A program made the translations under genes and the position numbers. From positions 307,869 through 371,868 of the forward strand of contig NZ_FMUJ01000002.1 of assembly GCF_900100965.1 (NCBI RefSeq): a stretch of DNA of 64,000 bases. Reading direction: 5' to 3'. The stretch is from Variovorax sp. EL159. Its GTDB lineage: Bacteria; Pseudomonadota; Gammaproteobacteria; Burkholderiales; Burkholderiaceae_C. Position 1 is the stretch's first letter. Every line of letters begins with the position of its first letter. A model generated the notes under the pieces. That model was not told the origin of the DNA. It did no database searches and saw nothing but the letters and a program-made list of their open reading frames with translations. Positions 19,740 to 28,685 of the stretch are shown here, one piece after another.

Positions 19740-20788
19740 CAGCCGCCTCCGCCGTCGTCTTGAATTTCTTCAGGGTCGCCGAACAGCAGCATCAGGTTGT
19801 GGCCGCTGCGCTGGTGGCCGGCTTCGGACACCAGCAGGTCGAGCGTGACGCTGGCGAGGTCGTCGGCCACGGGCTCGACCTCGGGGTCTTTCTCCATCGC
19901 GATCTGCTTCAGGTAATGGCCGCAACTGTCGCAGCACTCGGCCTTGACCGCGCCTTCGCGCGCGCCGGTCGCGGGCAGTTCGATGCCCGGTTGCGGCGAC
20001 AGCGATTCGAAGTGAATGCCCTTGGTGCTTTCGCAGTGCGTGCACTTGATGCGCACGTAGTGCCACTCGGTGCTGCACAGCGAGCAATGCAGGTAGCGAA
20101 AACCCGCCTCGTCGGCGCCGATGCGCGTGATGCTCACGGTCGGCACGCTGCCGCAGCAGGGGCATTCATTGCCGGGGTCGGTGCGGCCGAAGATGTTCTC
20201 GCCATCGCGTTCGGCCACCCGCAGCACGAGCTGCGTCCAGTAGGCCTGCAGGCCGGCGGCGATCAGCGGGGCCGCTGCGAGGTCGAGCCCGAACATGATG
20301 CGGCGCGAGAGCAGGTCGGCCTGCTGGTCGAGCCAGGCATCGTCGGCGGCGACCACGCGGTCGAGCGTGTCGCGCGCCGGGCCTTCGGGCAGGCGCGCGC
20401 GAAAGAGGCCCAGCAGGCGCCGAAGCTCCTGGCGCCACATGGCATCGCGCGACCAGCCGAAGGCGGGCATCGGCGGCTTGAGCGCCTTGGCTGCGGCTTC
20501 GAGCGCATCGGATGCGGGCAGCGCGACCTTCGGGTAGTCCTGCAGCACCTGGTGCTGCGCTTGCGCAAGGTCCGCAATGAAGATCAGGTACTCGCGCATC
20601 GGGTGCGAGGCCGCGAGCTGGCGCAGGCGCAACTGCCGGTCGGAGAACACGAGAGACCGAACCGGCAAGCGCAGGAACGGCATCTGCCGCCCGGCCTGCA
20701 TCGCGATCTGCTCGGGATCGAGAACGCGCGTGGTCCGGATCGGCGGTGGGGTGCCGGTGGAACTCGTCATCGGCGCAGTATCACTCAC
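19739..20788 (-). CDS. fdhE: Formate dehydrogenase accessory protein FdhE
   Basis: The 349 residues contain four CxxC pairs of the rubredoxin-like metal site: CPCCG, CSLC, CTHC and CDSC. FdhE interacts with the respiratory formate dehydrogenase catalytic subunits during maturation in the cytosol. The GTG at 20788 overlaps the gamma-subunit stop by eight bases; an ATG at 20770, six codons later, is the alternative. The C-terminus ends in a glycine run (DDGGGG). Confidence 0.92.
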   Translation of the reverse strand: MSDTAPMTSSTGTPPPIRTTRVLDPEQIAMQAGRQMPFLRLPVRSLVFSDRQLRLRQLAASHPMREYLIFIADLAQAQHQVLQDYPKVALPASDALEAAAKALKPPMPAFGWSRDAMWRQELRRLLGLFRARLPEGPARDTLDRVVAADDAWLDQQADLLSRRIMFGLDLAAAPLIAAGLQAYWTQLVLRVAERDGENIFGRTDPGNECPCCGSVPTVSITRIGADEAGFRYLHCSLCSTEWHYVRIKCTHCESTKGIHFESLSPQPGIELPATGAREGAVKAECCDSCGHYLKQIAMEKDPEVEPVADDLASVTLDLLVSEAGHQRSGHNLMLLFGDPEEIQDDGGGG

Positions 20789-21404
20789 CGCGCGTCATTT
20801 TGCGATGCCAAAGGGGATGGTTCAGCTTGGCCCAGCCCTCGGTGACGGTGCCGCGCGTCATGGCGCGCAGCGTGCCCTTGACCCAGATCGCGGCATAGAT
20901 GTGCGTGATGACCGACAGGATCAGCACCACGGCCGAGACCGAATGCACGACCACCGCGATGCGCCGCACGAGGATTGGGAAGAAGCCGACGAACCACGGG
21001 CTCCAGAACATGAAGCCTGTCACCAGCAACAGCAGCAGGCTGACGCCGAAGGCCCAGAACACCAGCTTCTGGCCGGCGTTGTACTTGCCCACCGGCGGCA
21101 TGCTCGACTTGTCGCCCTTGAGCATCTTCGGTGCGTTGGCGATCCACTCGCGGTCGACCTTGTCCAGGATGTTCTCGCGCCACATGGTGAAGAACAGGAA
21201 CACGAAGCCCAGCACCATCAGGAGGCCCATGAAGGGATGCAGGATGCGCGTCCACGGCCCGCCGCCGAACAGCGTGCTCAGGAAGAACAGGCTGGGGTGG
21301 AAGAAGGCCAGGCCCGAGAGCGCGGCCGCGAAGAACATGATCGCAACGAACCAGTGGTTCATGCGCGTGGCATCGCGGTAGCGGCGAAGGTAGTAGCGTG
21401 TCAT
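20781..21404 (-). CDS. fdoI: Formate dehydrogenase cytochrome b556 gamma subunit
   Basis: This 207-residue membrane protein has four hydrophobic segments. Histidines in the membrane segments (RMNHWFVAIMFF, ILHPFMGLLMVLGF, VVVHSVSAVVLILSVITHIYAAIW) fit haem b binding as in E. coli FdnI/FdoI. It takes electrons from the beta subunit and passes them to quinone. The beta-subunit gene ends ten bases upstream. Confidence 0.92.
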   Translation of the reverse strand: MTRYYLRRYRDATRMNHWFVAIMFFAAALSGLAFFHPSLFFLSTLFGGGPWTRILHPFMGLLMVLGFVFLFFTMWRENILDKVDREWIANAPKMLKGDKSSMPPVGKYNAGQKLVFWAFGVSLLLLLVTGFMFWSPWFVGFFPILVRRIAVVVHSVSAVVLILSVITHIYAAIWVKGTLRAMTRGTVTEGWAKLNHPLWHRKMTRGE

Positions 21405-21414
21405 CGCGGTCTCC

Positions 21415-22395
21415 TCAGGCGCGGGGGTGTTCGCGCACGGGTTCGGCGGGCGTGGTGGATGCCGTGGTGGGCGGCGCTTCGATCACCACCACGTCGTCTG
21501 GCTTGCCGTCGAGGTCGGCATCGGGGTGGTCGTCCTTCGGCTCGATCGGCCCGACCTTCATGTAGTGGAAGAAGCTGCCGACCACCGCGCCGATCATCGC
21601 GACCATGGCGAGCGGCTTGGCGACGCCCTTCCACAGCGACACCAGCGGGCTGATGTGCGGGTCTTTGGGCAGGTTGGCGTACAGGCCGGGGCGGTCGGCA
21701 TGCTGCAGCACGTACATGACGTGCGTGCCGCCGACGCCGGCCGGGTCGTACACGCCGGCGTTGGCAAAGCCCCGGTCCTTCAGGTCGACGATGCGTTCCG
21801 AGGCGTACTCGTGCATGTCTTCCTTGGTGCCGAAGTGCAATGCGCCGGTGGGGCAGGCCTTGACGCAGGCCGGCTCCAGGCCCACGCCCACGCGGTCGGA
21901 GCACAGCGAGCACTTGTAGGCCTTGTTGTCGACCTTGCTGATGCGTGGCACGTCGAAGGGGCAGCCGGTGACGCAGTTGCCGCAGCCCACGCAATGCTCG
22001 CTGATGAAGTCGACGATGCCGTTGGCGTACTTGACGATCGCGCCCGGCGAGGGGCACGACTTCAGGCAGCCGGGGTCGTCGCAGTGCATGCAGCCGTCCT
22101 TGCGGATCAGCCATTCGAGCTTGCCGGCCTCGGGCTCGACTTCGGAGAACTTCATCACCGTCCATGACGAAGGCGTGAGGTCGTTCGGGTTGTCGTAGGT
22201 GCCGTGCGTGGTGCCGACCTCGTCGCGCAGGTCGTTCCACTGCATGCACGCGACCTGGCAGGCCTTGCAGCCGATGCAGGTCGACACGTCGATCAGCTTG
22301 GCCACCTGCTGCACTTGCGGGCGGCTACGGATCTCGGGCGATGGCGTGGTGGTGGCCGAGCGGGCGGCGATGTCGAGGGTTTGGAGGGAGGACAT
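21415..22395 (-). CDS. fdxH: Formate dehydrogenase iron-sulfur beta subunit
   Basis: The 326 residues carry four ferredoxin-type cysteine clusters ([51 protein letters not shown]) for four [4Fe-4S] centres. One C-terminal membrane helix ([18 protein letters not shown]) anchors it on the periplasmic side, and a Pro/Ala/Thr-rich tail ends the chain. It wires the alpha subunit to the cytochrome. A 177-base gap with repeat copy C separates it from fdnG, unusually wide for this gene pair. Confidence 0.94.
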   Translation of the reverse strand: MSSLQTLDIAARSATTTPSPEIRSRPQVQQVAKLIDVSTCIGCKACQVACMQWNDLRDEVGTTHGTYDNPNDLTPSSWTVMKFSEVEPEAGKLEWLIRKDGCMHCDDPGCLKSCPSPGAIVKYANGIVDFISEHCVGCGNCVTGCPFDVPRISKVDNKAYKCSLCSDRVGVGLEPACVKACPTGALHFGTKEDMHEYASERIVDLKDRGFANAGVYDPAGVGGTHVMYVLQHADRPGLYANLPKDPHISPLVSLWKGVAKPLAMVAMIGAVVGSFFHYMKVGPIEPKDDHPDADLDGKPDDVVVIEAPPTTASTTPAEPVREHPRA

Positions 22396-22417
22396 CAGCG
22401 GCTCCGGTTGTCTGTCT

Positions 22418-22531
22418 TGCCCCTTCCCCTTCCGGGGGAAGGTTGGGATGGGGGCAGGCCTTCGATGAGGCGCCGTGTTGTTGTGGAGGCCGCTGTGCCC
22501 CCACCCCGGCCCTCCCCCGGAAGGGGAGGGA
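22418..22531. repeat. Double-hairpin intergenic repeat, copy C
   Basis: The left hairpin (CCTTCCCC with GGGGAAGG, 22422-22442) and right hairpin (CCCTCCCC with GGGGAGGG, 22510-22530) flank TTGGGATGGGGGCAGG and GTGCCCCCACCCCGG. The left 50 bases are nearly identical to copy B, including TTCGATGAGGCGCCG. It lies between the alpha and beta subunit genes of the formate dehydrogenase operon. Confidence 0.85.
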
Positions 22532-22572
22532 GAAAGTCAAAGGCATCGAGGGCGTTGAAAGCTTGATTCATC

Positions 22573-25500
22573 TCATGCCTTCTCGATATTCACCGTGAAC
22601 GACTTGTACTCCGGCGTCTGCGTGTTCGCGTCGCCTACAAAAGGCGTCAGCGTGTTCACCAGATACCCCGGCTTCGCAATACCGACAAAGCCCCAGTGGT
22701 TCGGCAGCCCCACCGTGTGCACCGTGCGGCCATCGACCTGCAGCCCGACAATGCGCTTGGTGACCAGTGCCACGGCCTTGATGTAGCCGCGCTTGCTCGA
22801 CACCTTCACCGTGTCGCCATTGGCGATGCCTTTCTCCTTCGCCAGCTCTTCGCCGATCTCGACGAACTGCTGCGGCTGAATGATGGCCGAGGTGCGCACG
22901 TTCTTGGTCCAGTAGTGGAAGTGCTCGGTCAGGCGGTAGCTGGTCGCCACGTACGGAAAGTCCTTCGGCACACCGAGGCGCTCGAGGTCGCCCTTGAAGA
23001 TGCGTGCCGCGGGGTTGGCGCGCGCCTTCTGGTTGTTCGGGTGCATCAGGTTGTTGACCAGCGGCGACTCGAAGGGCTCGTAGTGCTCGGGCAGCGGGCC
23101 TTCGGCCATGCCGGTGGGCGCGAAGAGCCGGGCCACGCCTTCGGCGGTCATGATGAACGGGCGCACCGCCTCGGCTTCCATCGGATTGGCGTCGGGCCGG
23201 ATGTCGGGAACGTCGGAGCCGGCCCACTTGGTGCCGTCCCACGCGACCAGCCGGCGCTTGGCGATCCACGGCTTGCCGGTGGCCGGATCGGTCGAGGCGC
23301 CGTTGTAGAGAATGCGCCGGTTGGCCGGCCAGGCCCACGCCCAGTTCTGCACCATGCCGATGCCGTACGGGTCGGCGTTGTCGCGCCGCGCCATCTGGTT
23401 GCCGGCCTGCGTCCATGCGCCGCTGTAGATCCAGCAGCCGCTCGCGGTCGAGCCGTCGTCGCGCAGCAGGCCGAAGCCCGAGAGCTGTTCGCCGGCCTTG
23501 GCCAGCGGCGGCTTGCTCGGGTCCTTCGGATCGAGCAGGTCGGTGATCGCGCGGCCGTTGTATTCCATCGCCAGCTCTTGCGCCGAAGGCGAGTGCGGAA
23601 TCTTGTAGGGCCAGGTCAGCTTGACGATCGGGTCGGGGAAGGCGCCGCCGTCCTTGATGTAGGCCTGGCGGATGCGGTTGAAGATGCCCGCCACGATCTC
23701 GATGTCGCCCTTGGCTTCGCCCGGCGGCTCCGCGCCCTTCCAGTGCCACTGCAGCCAGCGGCTGGAGTTGGTGAGCGAGCCGTCTTCCTCCGCGAAGCAG
23801 GTCGATGGCAGGCGGAACACCGTGGTCTGGATGTCGGTGGTCTTGACGTCGTTGAACTCGCCGAAGTTGCGCCAGAACTCGCTGGTCTCGGTGATCAGCG
23901 GGTCGATGGTGACGAGGAACTTGAGCTTGGACAGCCCGTCGACGATCTTCTTCTTGTCGGGGAACGAGCCCACCGGGTTGAAGCCCTGGCAGATGTAGCC
24001 GTTGAGCTTGCCCTGGTTCATCAGCTCGAAGGCCTGCAGCACGTCGTAGAGCTTGTCGATCTTGGGCAGGTAGTGAAAGGCCCATTCGTTGTCGGCCGTG
24101 GCCGCATCGCCCCACCACGACTTCTGCATGCTGACGAAGAACTTCGGGTAGTTCTGCCAGTAGCTCATCTGGTTGGGACGCAACGCCTTCAGCGCACGGG
24201 TCTTGTAGTAGTCGGGCAGGTTCTGCTCGCTGTCCCGCGCGAGCGACATGTAGCCGGGCAGCGAGTTCGACAGCAGCCCCAGGTCGGTCAGGCCCTGGAT
24301 GTTGCTGTGGCCGCGCAGCGCGTTCATGCCACCGCCCGCCACGCCGATGTTGCCCAGCAGCAGCTGCATGATGGCGCCGGTGCGGATCATCTGCGAGCCC
24401 TGGCTGTGCTGCGTCCAGCCCAGCGCGTACATCACCGTCATCGTGCGGCCGCTGGTGCTGGTGCTCGCGATGTACTCGCACACCTTCAGGAACTTGTCCT
24501 GCGGCGTGCCGGTGATGCGACTCACCATCTCGGGCGTGTAGCGCGCGTAGTGGCGCTTCATGACCTGCAGCACGCACTGCGGGTCCTGCATGGTCATGTC
24601 GACCTTGGCCATGCCCTGCTCGTCGAGTGCGTAGTTCCACGACTTGGGGTCGTAGCTGCACTTCTCGGCGTTGTAGCCGCTGAACAGGCCGTCCTCGAAC
24701 TTGTAGTCAGGCCCGACGATGAACGGCGCGTTGGTGTAGTTGCGCACGTACTCGGTCTGGATCTTGTCGTTGCTCAGCAGGTAGTTGAGCACCCCGGCAA
24801 GGAACGCGATGTCCGAGCCCGCGCGTATCGGTGCGTAGTAGTCGGCCATGGCGGCCGAGCGCGTGAAGCGCGGATCGACCACGACAAGGCGCGCCTTGTT
24901 CTGCTTCTTGGCCTCGATGACCCACTTGAAGCCGCACGGATGCGCCTCCGCGGCATTGCCGCCCATGATCAGCACGACATCCGCGTTCTGGATGTCCTGC
25001 CAGTGGTTGGTCATCGCACCGCGTCCGAACGTCGGGGCCAGACTGGCCACCGTAGGTCCGTGTCAAACGCGTGCCTGGTTGTCGAACACCAGCATCCCGG
25101 TCGAGCGGAATGCCTTGTGCGTGATGTATCCGGTTTCGTTGGACGAGGCCGAGGCGCAGAGCATGCCCGAGCTGGTCCAGCGGTTGACGGTCTTGCCGTC
25201 GGCGTTGGTGGTCTGGAAGTTGGCGTCGCGATCGGCCTTGAGCAGCTTGGCGATGCGGTCGAGCGCGTCGTCCCAGCCGATGCGCTTCCACTCGGTGCTG
25301 CCGGCCTCGCGCACCTCGGGGTACTTCAGGCGGTTGGGGCTGTGCACGAAGTCGAGCAGGCCCGCGCCCTTGGGGCACAGCGTGCCGCGGTTCACGGGGT
25401 GGTCGGCATCGCCCTCGATGTGGAGGATGTCGGACACCACGTTCTTGGCCTTGTCGCCCAGGCTGTACATGATGAGCCCGCAGCCCACCGAGCAGTACGG

Positions 25501-25650
25501 GCAGGTGTTGCGGGTCTCGGTGGTGCGCGCGAGCTTGAAGTTGCGGGCCTCGGCCAGCGCGGCGGTCGGCGAGAAGCCGAGCGCGACGATGCTGGAGCCG
25601 ACCAGCCCGGCGCTGCTGACGCGGAAGAATTGGCGGCGGCTTATGTCCAT
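22573..25650 (-). CDS. fdnG: Selenocysteine-containing formate dehydrogenase alpha subunit (UGA readthrough)
   Basis: The 1025-residue product requires decoding of the in-frame TGA at 25065-25063 (codon 196) as selenocysteine; the context RV-U-HGPTVASLAP matches E. coli FdnG, where Sec is also residue 196. The N-terminus MDISRRQFFRVSSAG is a twin-arginine signal, so the folded subunit goes to the periplasm. Cys50, 53, 57 and 92 (NTCPYCSVGCG, GTLCPKG) bind a [4Fe-4S] cluster. Molybdopterin-dinucleotide-binding text and the C-terminal MopB domain are intact. It oxidises formate to CO2. AGGAGGTGATGTC before the ATG is an exceptionally strong ribosome site. Automated callers may split it at 25063. 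Confidence 0.96.
25036..25065 (-). promoter_or_regulatory. bSECIS element: Sec UGA plus SelB-binding hairpin
   Basis: After the UGA (25065-25063) and a 14-base spacer, GGCCA and TGGCC form a five-pair stem around the loop GTC (25048-25036). E. coli fdnG has the same geometry, AGCAA-GUC-UUGCU, so the loop bases that SelB reads are retained while the stem has changed by compensating substitutions. The hairpin lies inside the coding sequence (VASLA region). Confidence 0.85.
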
Positions 25651-25720
25651 GACATCACCTCCTGCACGGCTGAAGTGGGTTGTTTCATCGGGGTCTTCTT
25701 CTTGGCGTGGAAATCGTGGA

Positions 25721-25879
25721 TCAGCGAAGCGGGCCGGCGGCCCCGGGTGGGGCACCGTGCCGGTGGCTGATGCATTCGTCGCCGGCGTGGGCGGCGGCCT
25801 GGCATCGCAGCAGGCGCTCGACAGCGTGCCCGGGGCCCGGCAAAAGGCCCATGGCTTGCAAGCGCTGACATCGTGGCAT
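25721..25879 (-). CDS. Possible 52-residue small protein upstream of fdnG
   Basis: An ATG at 25879 follows AAGGAG by five bases, a better ribosome site than most genes here have. The frame (PRCQRLQAMGLLPGPGHAV..., ending GAAGPLR) contains three cysteines and several histidines but no recognisable family. It ends 70 bases before fdnG. It could be a leader peptide or chance in G+C-rich DNA. Confidence 0.25.
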   Translation of the reverse strand: MPRCQRLQAMGLLPGPGHAVERLLRCQAAAHAGDECISHRHGAPPGAAGPLR

Positions 25880-25958
25880 CGAGACTCCTTGGGGAAGGAC
25901 GGTCTGACTACGGGCTGTTTTTCTTGCACCGCTTGGCGCTGGCCGGACGTGCCCGGTT

Positions 25959-25995
25959 TGCGACAAAGAGGAGGCGTTTGTCGCATCATGCGACA
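25959..25995. promoter_or_regulatory. Cluster of three TGCGACA half-sites upstream of fdnG
   Basis: TGCGACAAA (25959-25967) and TTTGTCGCA (25977-25985) are perfect complements separated by nine bases. TGTCGCA (25979-25985) also pairs perfectly with TGCGACA (25989-25995) around TCA. Three copies of one heptamer in alternating orientation suggest cooperative binding of a dimeric regulator. The cluster is 309-345 bases from the fdnG start and 85-121 bases from the divergent gene. Confidence 0.5.
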
Positions 25996-26079
25996 GCATC
26001 CGGCCGCGATCAAGGGCCATGGGGGCGCAATAACCCTCGAACCGGTCGGTGGCCGGGCCCGTCGGCTATCGTTCGCGCC

Positions 26080-28596
26080 ATGAATGCCTCCCTCCGCCTG
26101 GGTTGGCGCACGCTCTGGCGCGATCTGCGCGCCGGCGAGCTGCGCCTGTTGATCGTCGCCGTGTTGCTGGCCGTGGCCGCGCTCACGGCGGTCGGCTTCT
26201 TCGCCGACCGGTTGCAGGGTGGCCTGCAGCGCGACGCGCGGCAACTGCTGGGCGGCGACGCGGTGATCGTCAGCGACAACCCGACGCCCGAATCTTTTGT
26301 GGCGCAGGCGAAGTCGCTGGGCCTCGAAGGGACCGGCACCTACGGCTTTCCGACCATGGCGCGCGCCGAAGACGCACAGGGCGGCGCCAGCAAGCTGGTG
26401 GCGCTGAAGGCCGTGACCACGGGCTACCCCTTGCGCGGCAGCCTGCAGACCTCGACCACCATCGACGGGCCGGGCACCGTCACGCGCGAGATCCCGCCGG
26501 CGGGCGAGGTGTGGGTCGATGCCTCGCTGCTCGATTCGCTCGGGCTCAAGGTCGGCGACCCGCTGCTGCTGGGCGACACCAGCCTGCGCGTCGGCCGCGT
26601 GATCACGCTCGAACCGGACCGTGGGGCCGGCTTCATGAGCTTCTCGCCGCGCGTGATGCTCAACCAGGCTGACGTGGCGCGCACCGCGCTCGTGCAACCG
26701 GCCAGTCGCGTGGGCTATCGCTTCGCGGTGGCGGGCGACGATGCGGCGGTGAAGCGCTTCACCGACTGGTCCGATGCCGCCATCAAGAAGGGCGACCTGC
26801 GCGGCGTGCGGCTCGATTCCTTCGAAGGCGGCCGGCCCGAGATGCGCCAGACGCTGGACCGCGCCGAGAAATTCCTGAGCCTCGTCGCGCTGCTCGCGGC
26901 GCTGCTGTCGGCCGTGGCCGTGGCCCTGGCCGCGCGCGGCTTCGCGGCCAGCCATCTCGACGACTGCGCGATGCTGCGCGTGCTCGGCCAGAGCCAGCGC
27001 ACCATCGCGATGGCCTATGCCTTCGAGTTCGCGGTGATCGGCCTCGTGGCCAGCGCGCTGGGCGTGGCCATCGGCTTCGCGGTGCATTACATCTTCGTGC
27101 TGCTGCTGGCCGGGCTGGTCGAAACCGCGCTGCCGGCCGCCACGCTGTGGCCCGTGGCCTTCGGCCTTGGCATGGGCCTGACGCTGCTGTTCGCCTTCGG
27201 CCTGCCGCCGGTGCTGCAACTGGCCCGCGTGCCACCGCTGCGCGTGATCCGGCGCGACGTGGGCGGGCTCAAGCCGGCGTCGCTCGCGGTGCTCGGCATC
27301 GGCGTGGCGGGCTTCGCGGCCCTGCTCATGGCGGCCAGCAGCGACATCAAGCTGGGCCTGATCGCGGTCGGCGGCTTCGCGGGTGCGGTGGCGGTGTTTG
27401 CATTGCTGAGCTGGCTTGCGGTGAAGGTGCTGCGCCGCAGCGTCAACGAAACCACCGCGCCGCGCTGGCTGGTGCTGGCCACGCGGCAGATTTCGGCGCG
27501 GCCGGCCTACGCGGTGGTGCAGGTCAGCGCGCTGGCGGTCGGCCTGCTCGCGCTGGTGCTGCTGGTGCTGCTGCGCACCGACCTCGTCGCGAGCTGGCGC
27601 AAGGCCACGCCGCCCGATGCGCCGAACCGCTTCGTCATCAACGTGATGCCCGACCAGAGCGATGCGTTCCAGAAGTCGCTGCGCGATGCGGGCGTGGGCA
27701 AGTTCGACTGGTACCCGATGATCCGCGGCCGGCTGGTCGCCATCAACGACAAGACCGTCACGCCCGACGACTACGCGGAAGACCGCGCCAAACGACTGGT
27801 CGACCGCGAGTTCAACCTCAGCAATGCCGTGCAGGCGCCCGAGCACAACAGCATCACCGCCGGCAAGTGGACGCCCGGCGCAGCAGGCGAGGTGAGCGTG
27901 GAAGAGGGCCTGGCCGAAACACTGGGCCTGAAGCTCGGCGACAGCCTGCGCTTCGACATCGGCGGCATGCAGAACGACGCGCGCATCACCTCGCTGCGCA
28001 AGGTCGACTGGGGCTCGCTGCACGCCAACTTCTTCGTCATGTACACCGTGGCCACGCTGCCCGACGTGCCCGTGACCTACATGGGCGCCTTCCGCGCGCC
28101 AGAGACGCGCGGCTTCGACAACGCATTGGTGCGCAGCTACCCGAACGTGACCAACGTGGACATGAGCGCGACCATCAACCAGGTGCAGCGCGTGCTCGAC
28201 CAGGTGATCCGCGCGGTCGAGTTCCTGTTCGGCTTCACGCTGGCGGCGGGGCTGGTGGTGCTGTTCGCCGCGGTGACGGCGACCCGCGAGGAGCGGGCGC
28301 GCGAGTTCGCCGTGATGCGCGCCGTGGGTGCGCGCGCCAGCCTGCTGCGTCAGGTGCAGCGCGCCGAGCTGGCGGGCGTCGGCCTGCTCGCGGGCTTTCT
28401 CGCGAGCATTGTGGCCTCGGTGATCGGCTGGGCGCTGGCGCGCTACGTGTTCGAGTTCACCTGGACCGCATCGCCGATCGTGCCGGTGGCGGGTGCGATC
28501 GCCGGCGCGGTGCTGGCGCTGGGCGCGGGCTGGTGGGGCCTGCGCGACGTGCTGCGCCGGCCGGTGGTCGACACGCTGCGCCGCGCGGCCGAATAA
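26080..28596 (+). CDS. FtsX-type ABC transporter permease, YbbP-like
   Basis: The 838-residue membrane protein has an N-terminal membrane segment (residues about 18-36), a large periplasmic domain, a first group of membrane segments (about 265-430), a second periplasmic domain and a final FtsX domain (about 700-835, with FLFGFTLAAGLVVLFAAV and REFAVMRAVGA). YbbP-like permeases work with a separate YbbA-type ATPase in export or lipid-related processes at the inner membrane. No ATPase gene is adjacent, so this permease is an orphan here. The ATG at 26080 begins at the first conserved residues. Confidence 0.82.
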   Translation: MNASLRLGWRTLWRDLRAGELRLLIVAVLLAVAALTAVGFFADRLQGGLQRDARQLLGGDAVIVSDNPTPESFVAQAKSLGLEGTGTYGFPTMARAEDAQGGASKLVALKAVTTGYPLRGSLQTSTTIDGPGTVTREIPPAGEVWVDASLLDSLGLKVGDPLLLGDTSLRVGRVITLEPDRGAGFMSFSPRVMLNQADVARTALVQPASRVGYRFAVAGDDAAVKRFTDWSDAAIKKGDLRGVRLDSFEGGRPEMRQTLDRAEKFLSLVALLAALLSAVAVALAARGFAASHLDDCAMLRVLGQSQRTIAMAYAFEFAVIGLVASALGVAIGFAVHYIFVLLLAGLVETALPAATLWPVAFGLGMGLTLLFAFGLPPVLQLARVPPLRVIRRDVGGLKPASLAVLGIGVAGFAALLMAASSDIKLGLIAVGGFAGAVAVFALLSWLAVKVLRRSVNETTAPRWLVLATRQISARPAYAVVQVSALAVGLLALVLLVLLRTDLVASWRKATPPDAPNRFVINVMPDQSDAFQKSLRDAGVGKFDWYPMIRGRLVAINDKTVTPDDYAEDRAKRLVDREFNLSNAVQAPEHNSITAGKWTPGAAGEVSVEEGLAETLGLKLGDSLRFDIGGMQNDARITSLRKVDWGSLHANFFVMYTVATLPDVPVTYMGAFRAPETRGFDNALVRSYPNVTNVDMSATINQVQRVLDQVIRAVEFLFGFTLAAGLVVLFAAVTATREERAREFAVMRAVGARASLLRQVQRAELAGVGLLAGFLASIVASVIGWALARYVFEFTWTASPIVPVAGAIAGAVLALGAGWWGLRDVLRRPVVDTLRRAAE

Positions 28597-28685
28597 ATAA
28601 ATTTTTCTTCCGGCGCGGGCGGGGAAGGGGTGGGGAATGCAATACATTCCCCGACCCTGCATTCATTCGAAGAGAACCCCTTTAC

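Larger units (their letters stand above)
25651..26079. other. Divergent intergenic region between fdnG and the FtsX-type gene
   Basis: This 429-base stretch holds the promoters for the fdn-sel operon and the divergent permease gene. It contains a cluster of TGCGACA repeats (25959-25995), a possible 52-codon reading frame, and a 15-codon frame (MKQPTSAVQEVMSWT) whose stop overlaps the start of fdnG and which contains the fdnG ribosome site. No recognisable protein family is encoded. Confidence 0.6.

Noticed and set aside
25066..28662. A frame that extends fdnG upstream by about 1000 codons, across the FtsX-type gene
   Set aside because: The real fdnG start is the Tat signal at 25650 with a strong ribosome site; the upstream text is low-complexity antisense of a recognised permease.
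27147..28685. N-terminal extension of the OLD-like ATPase into the permease gene
   Set aside because: The extension is out-of-frame shadow of the permease; conserved ATPase text starts at ATG 28686.
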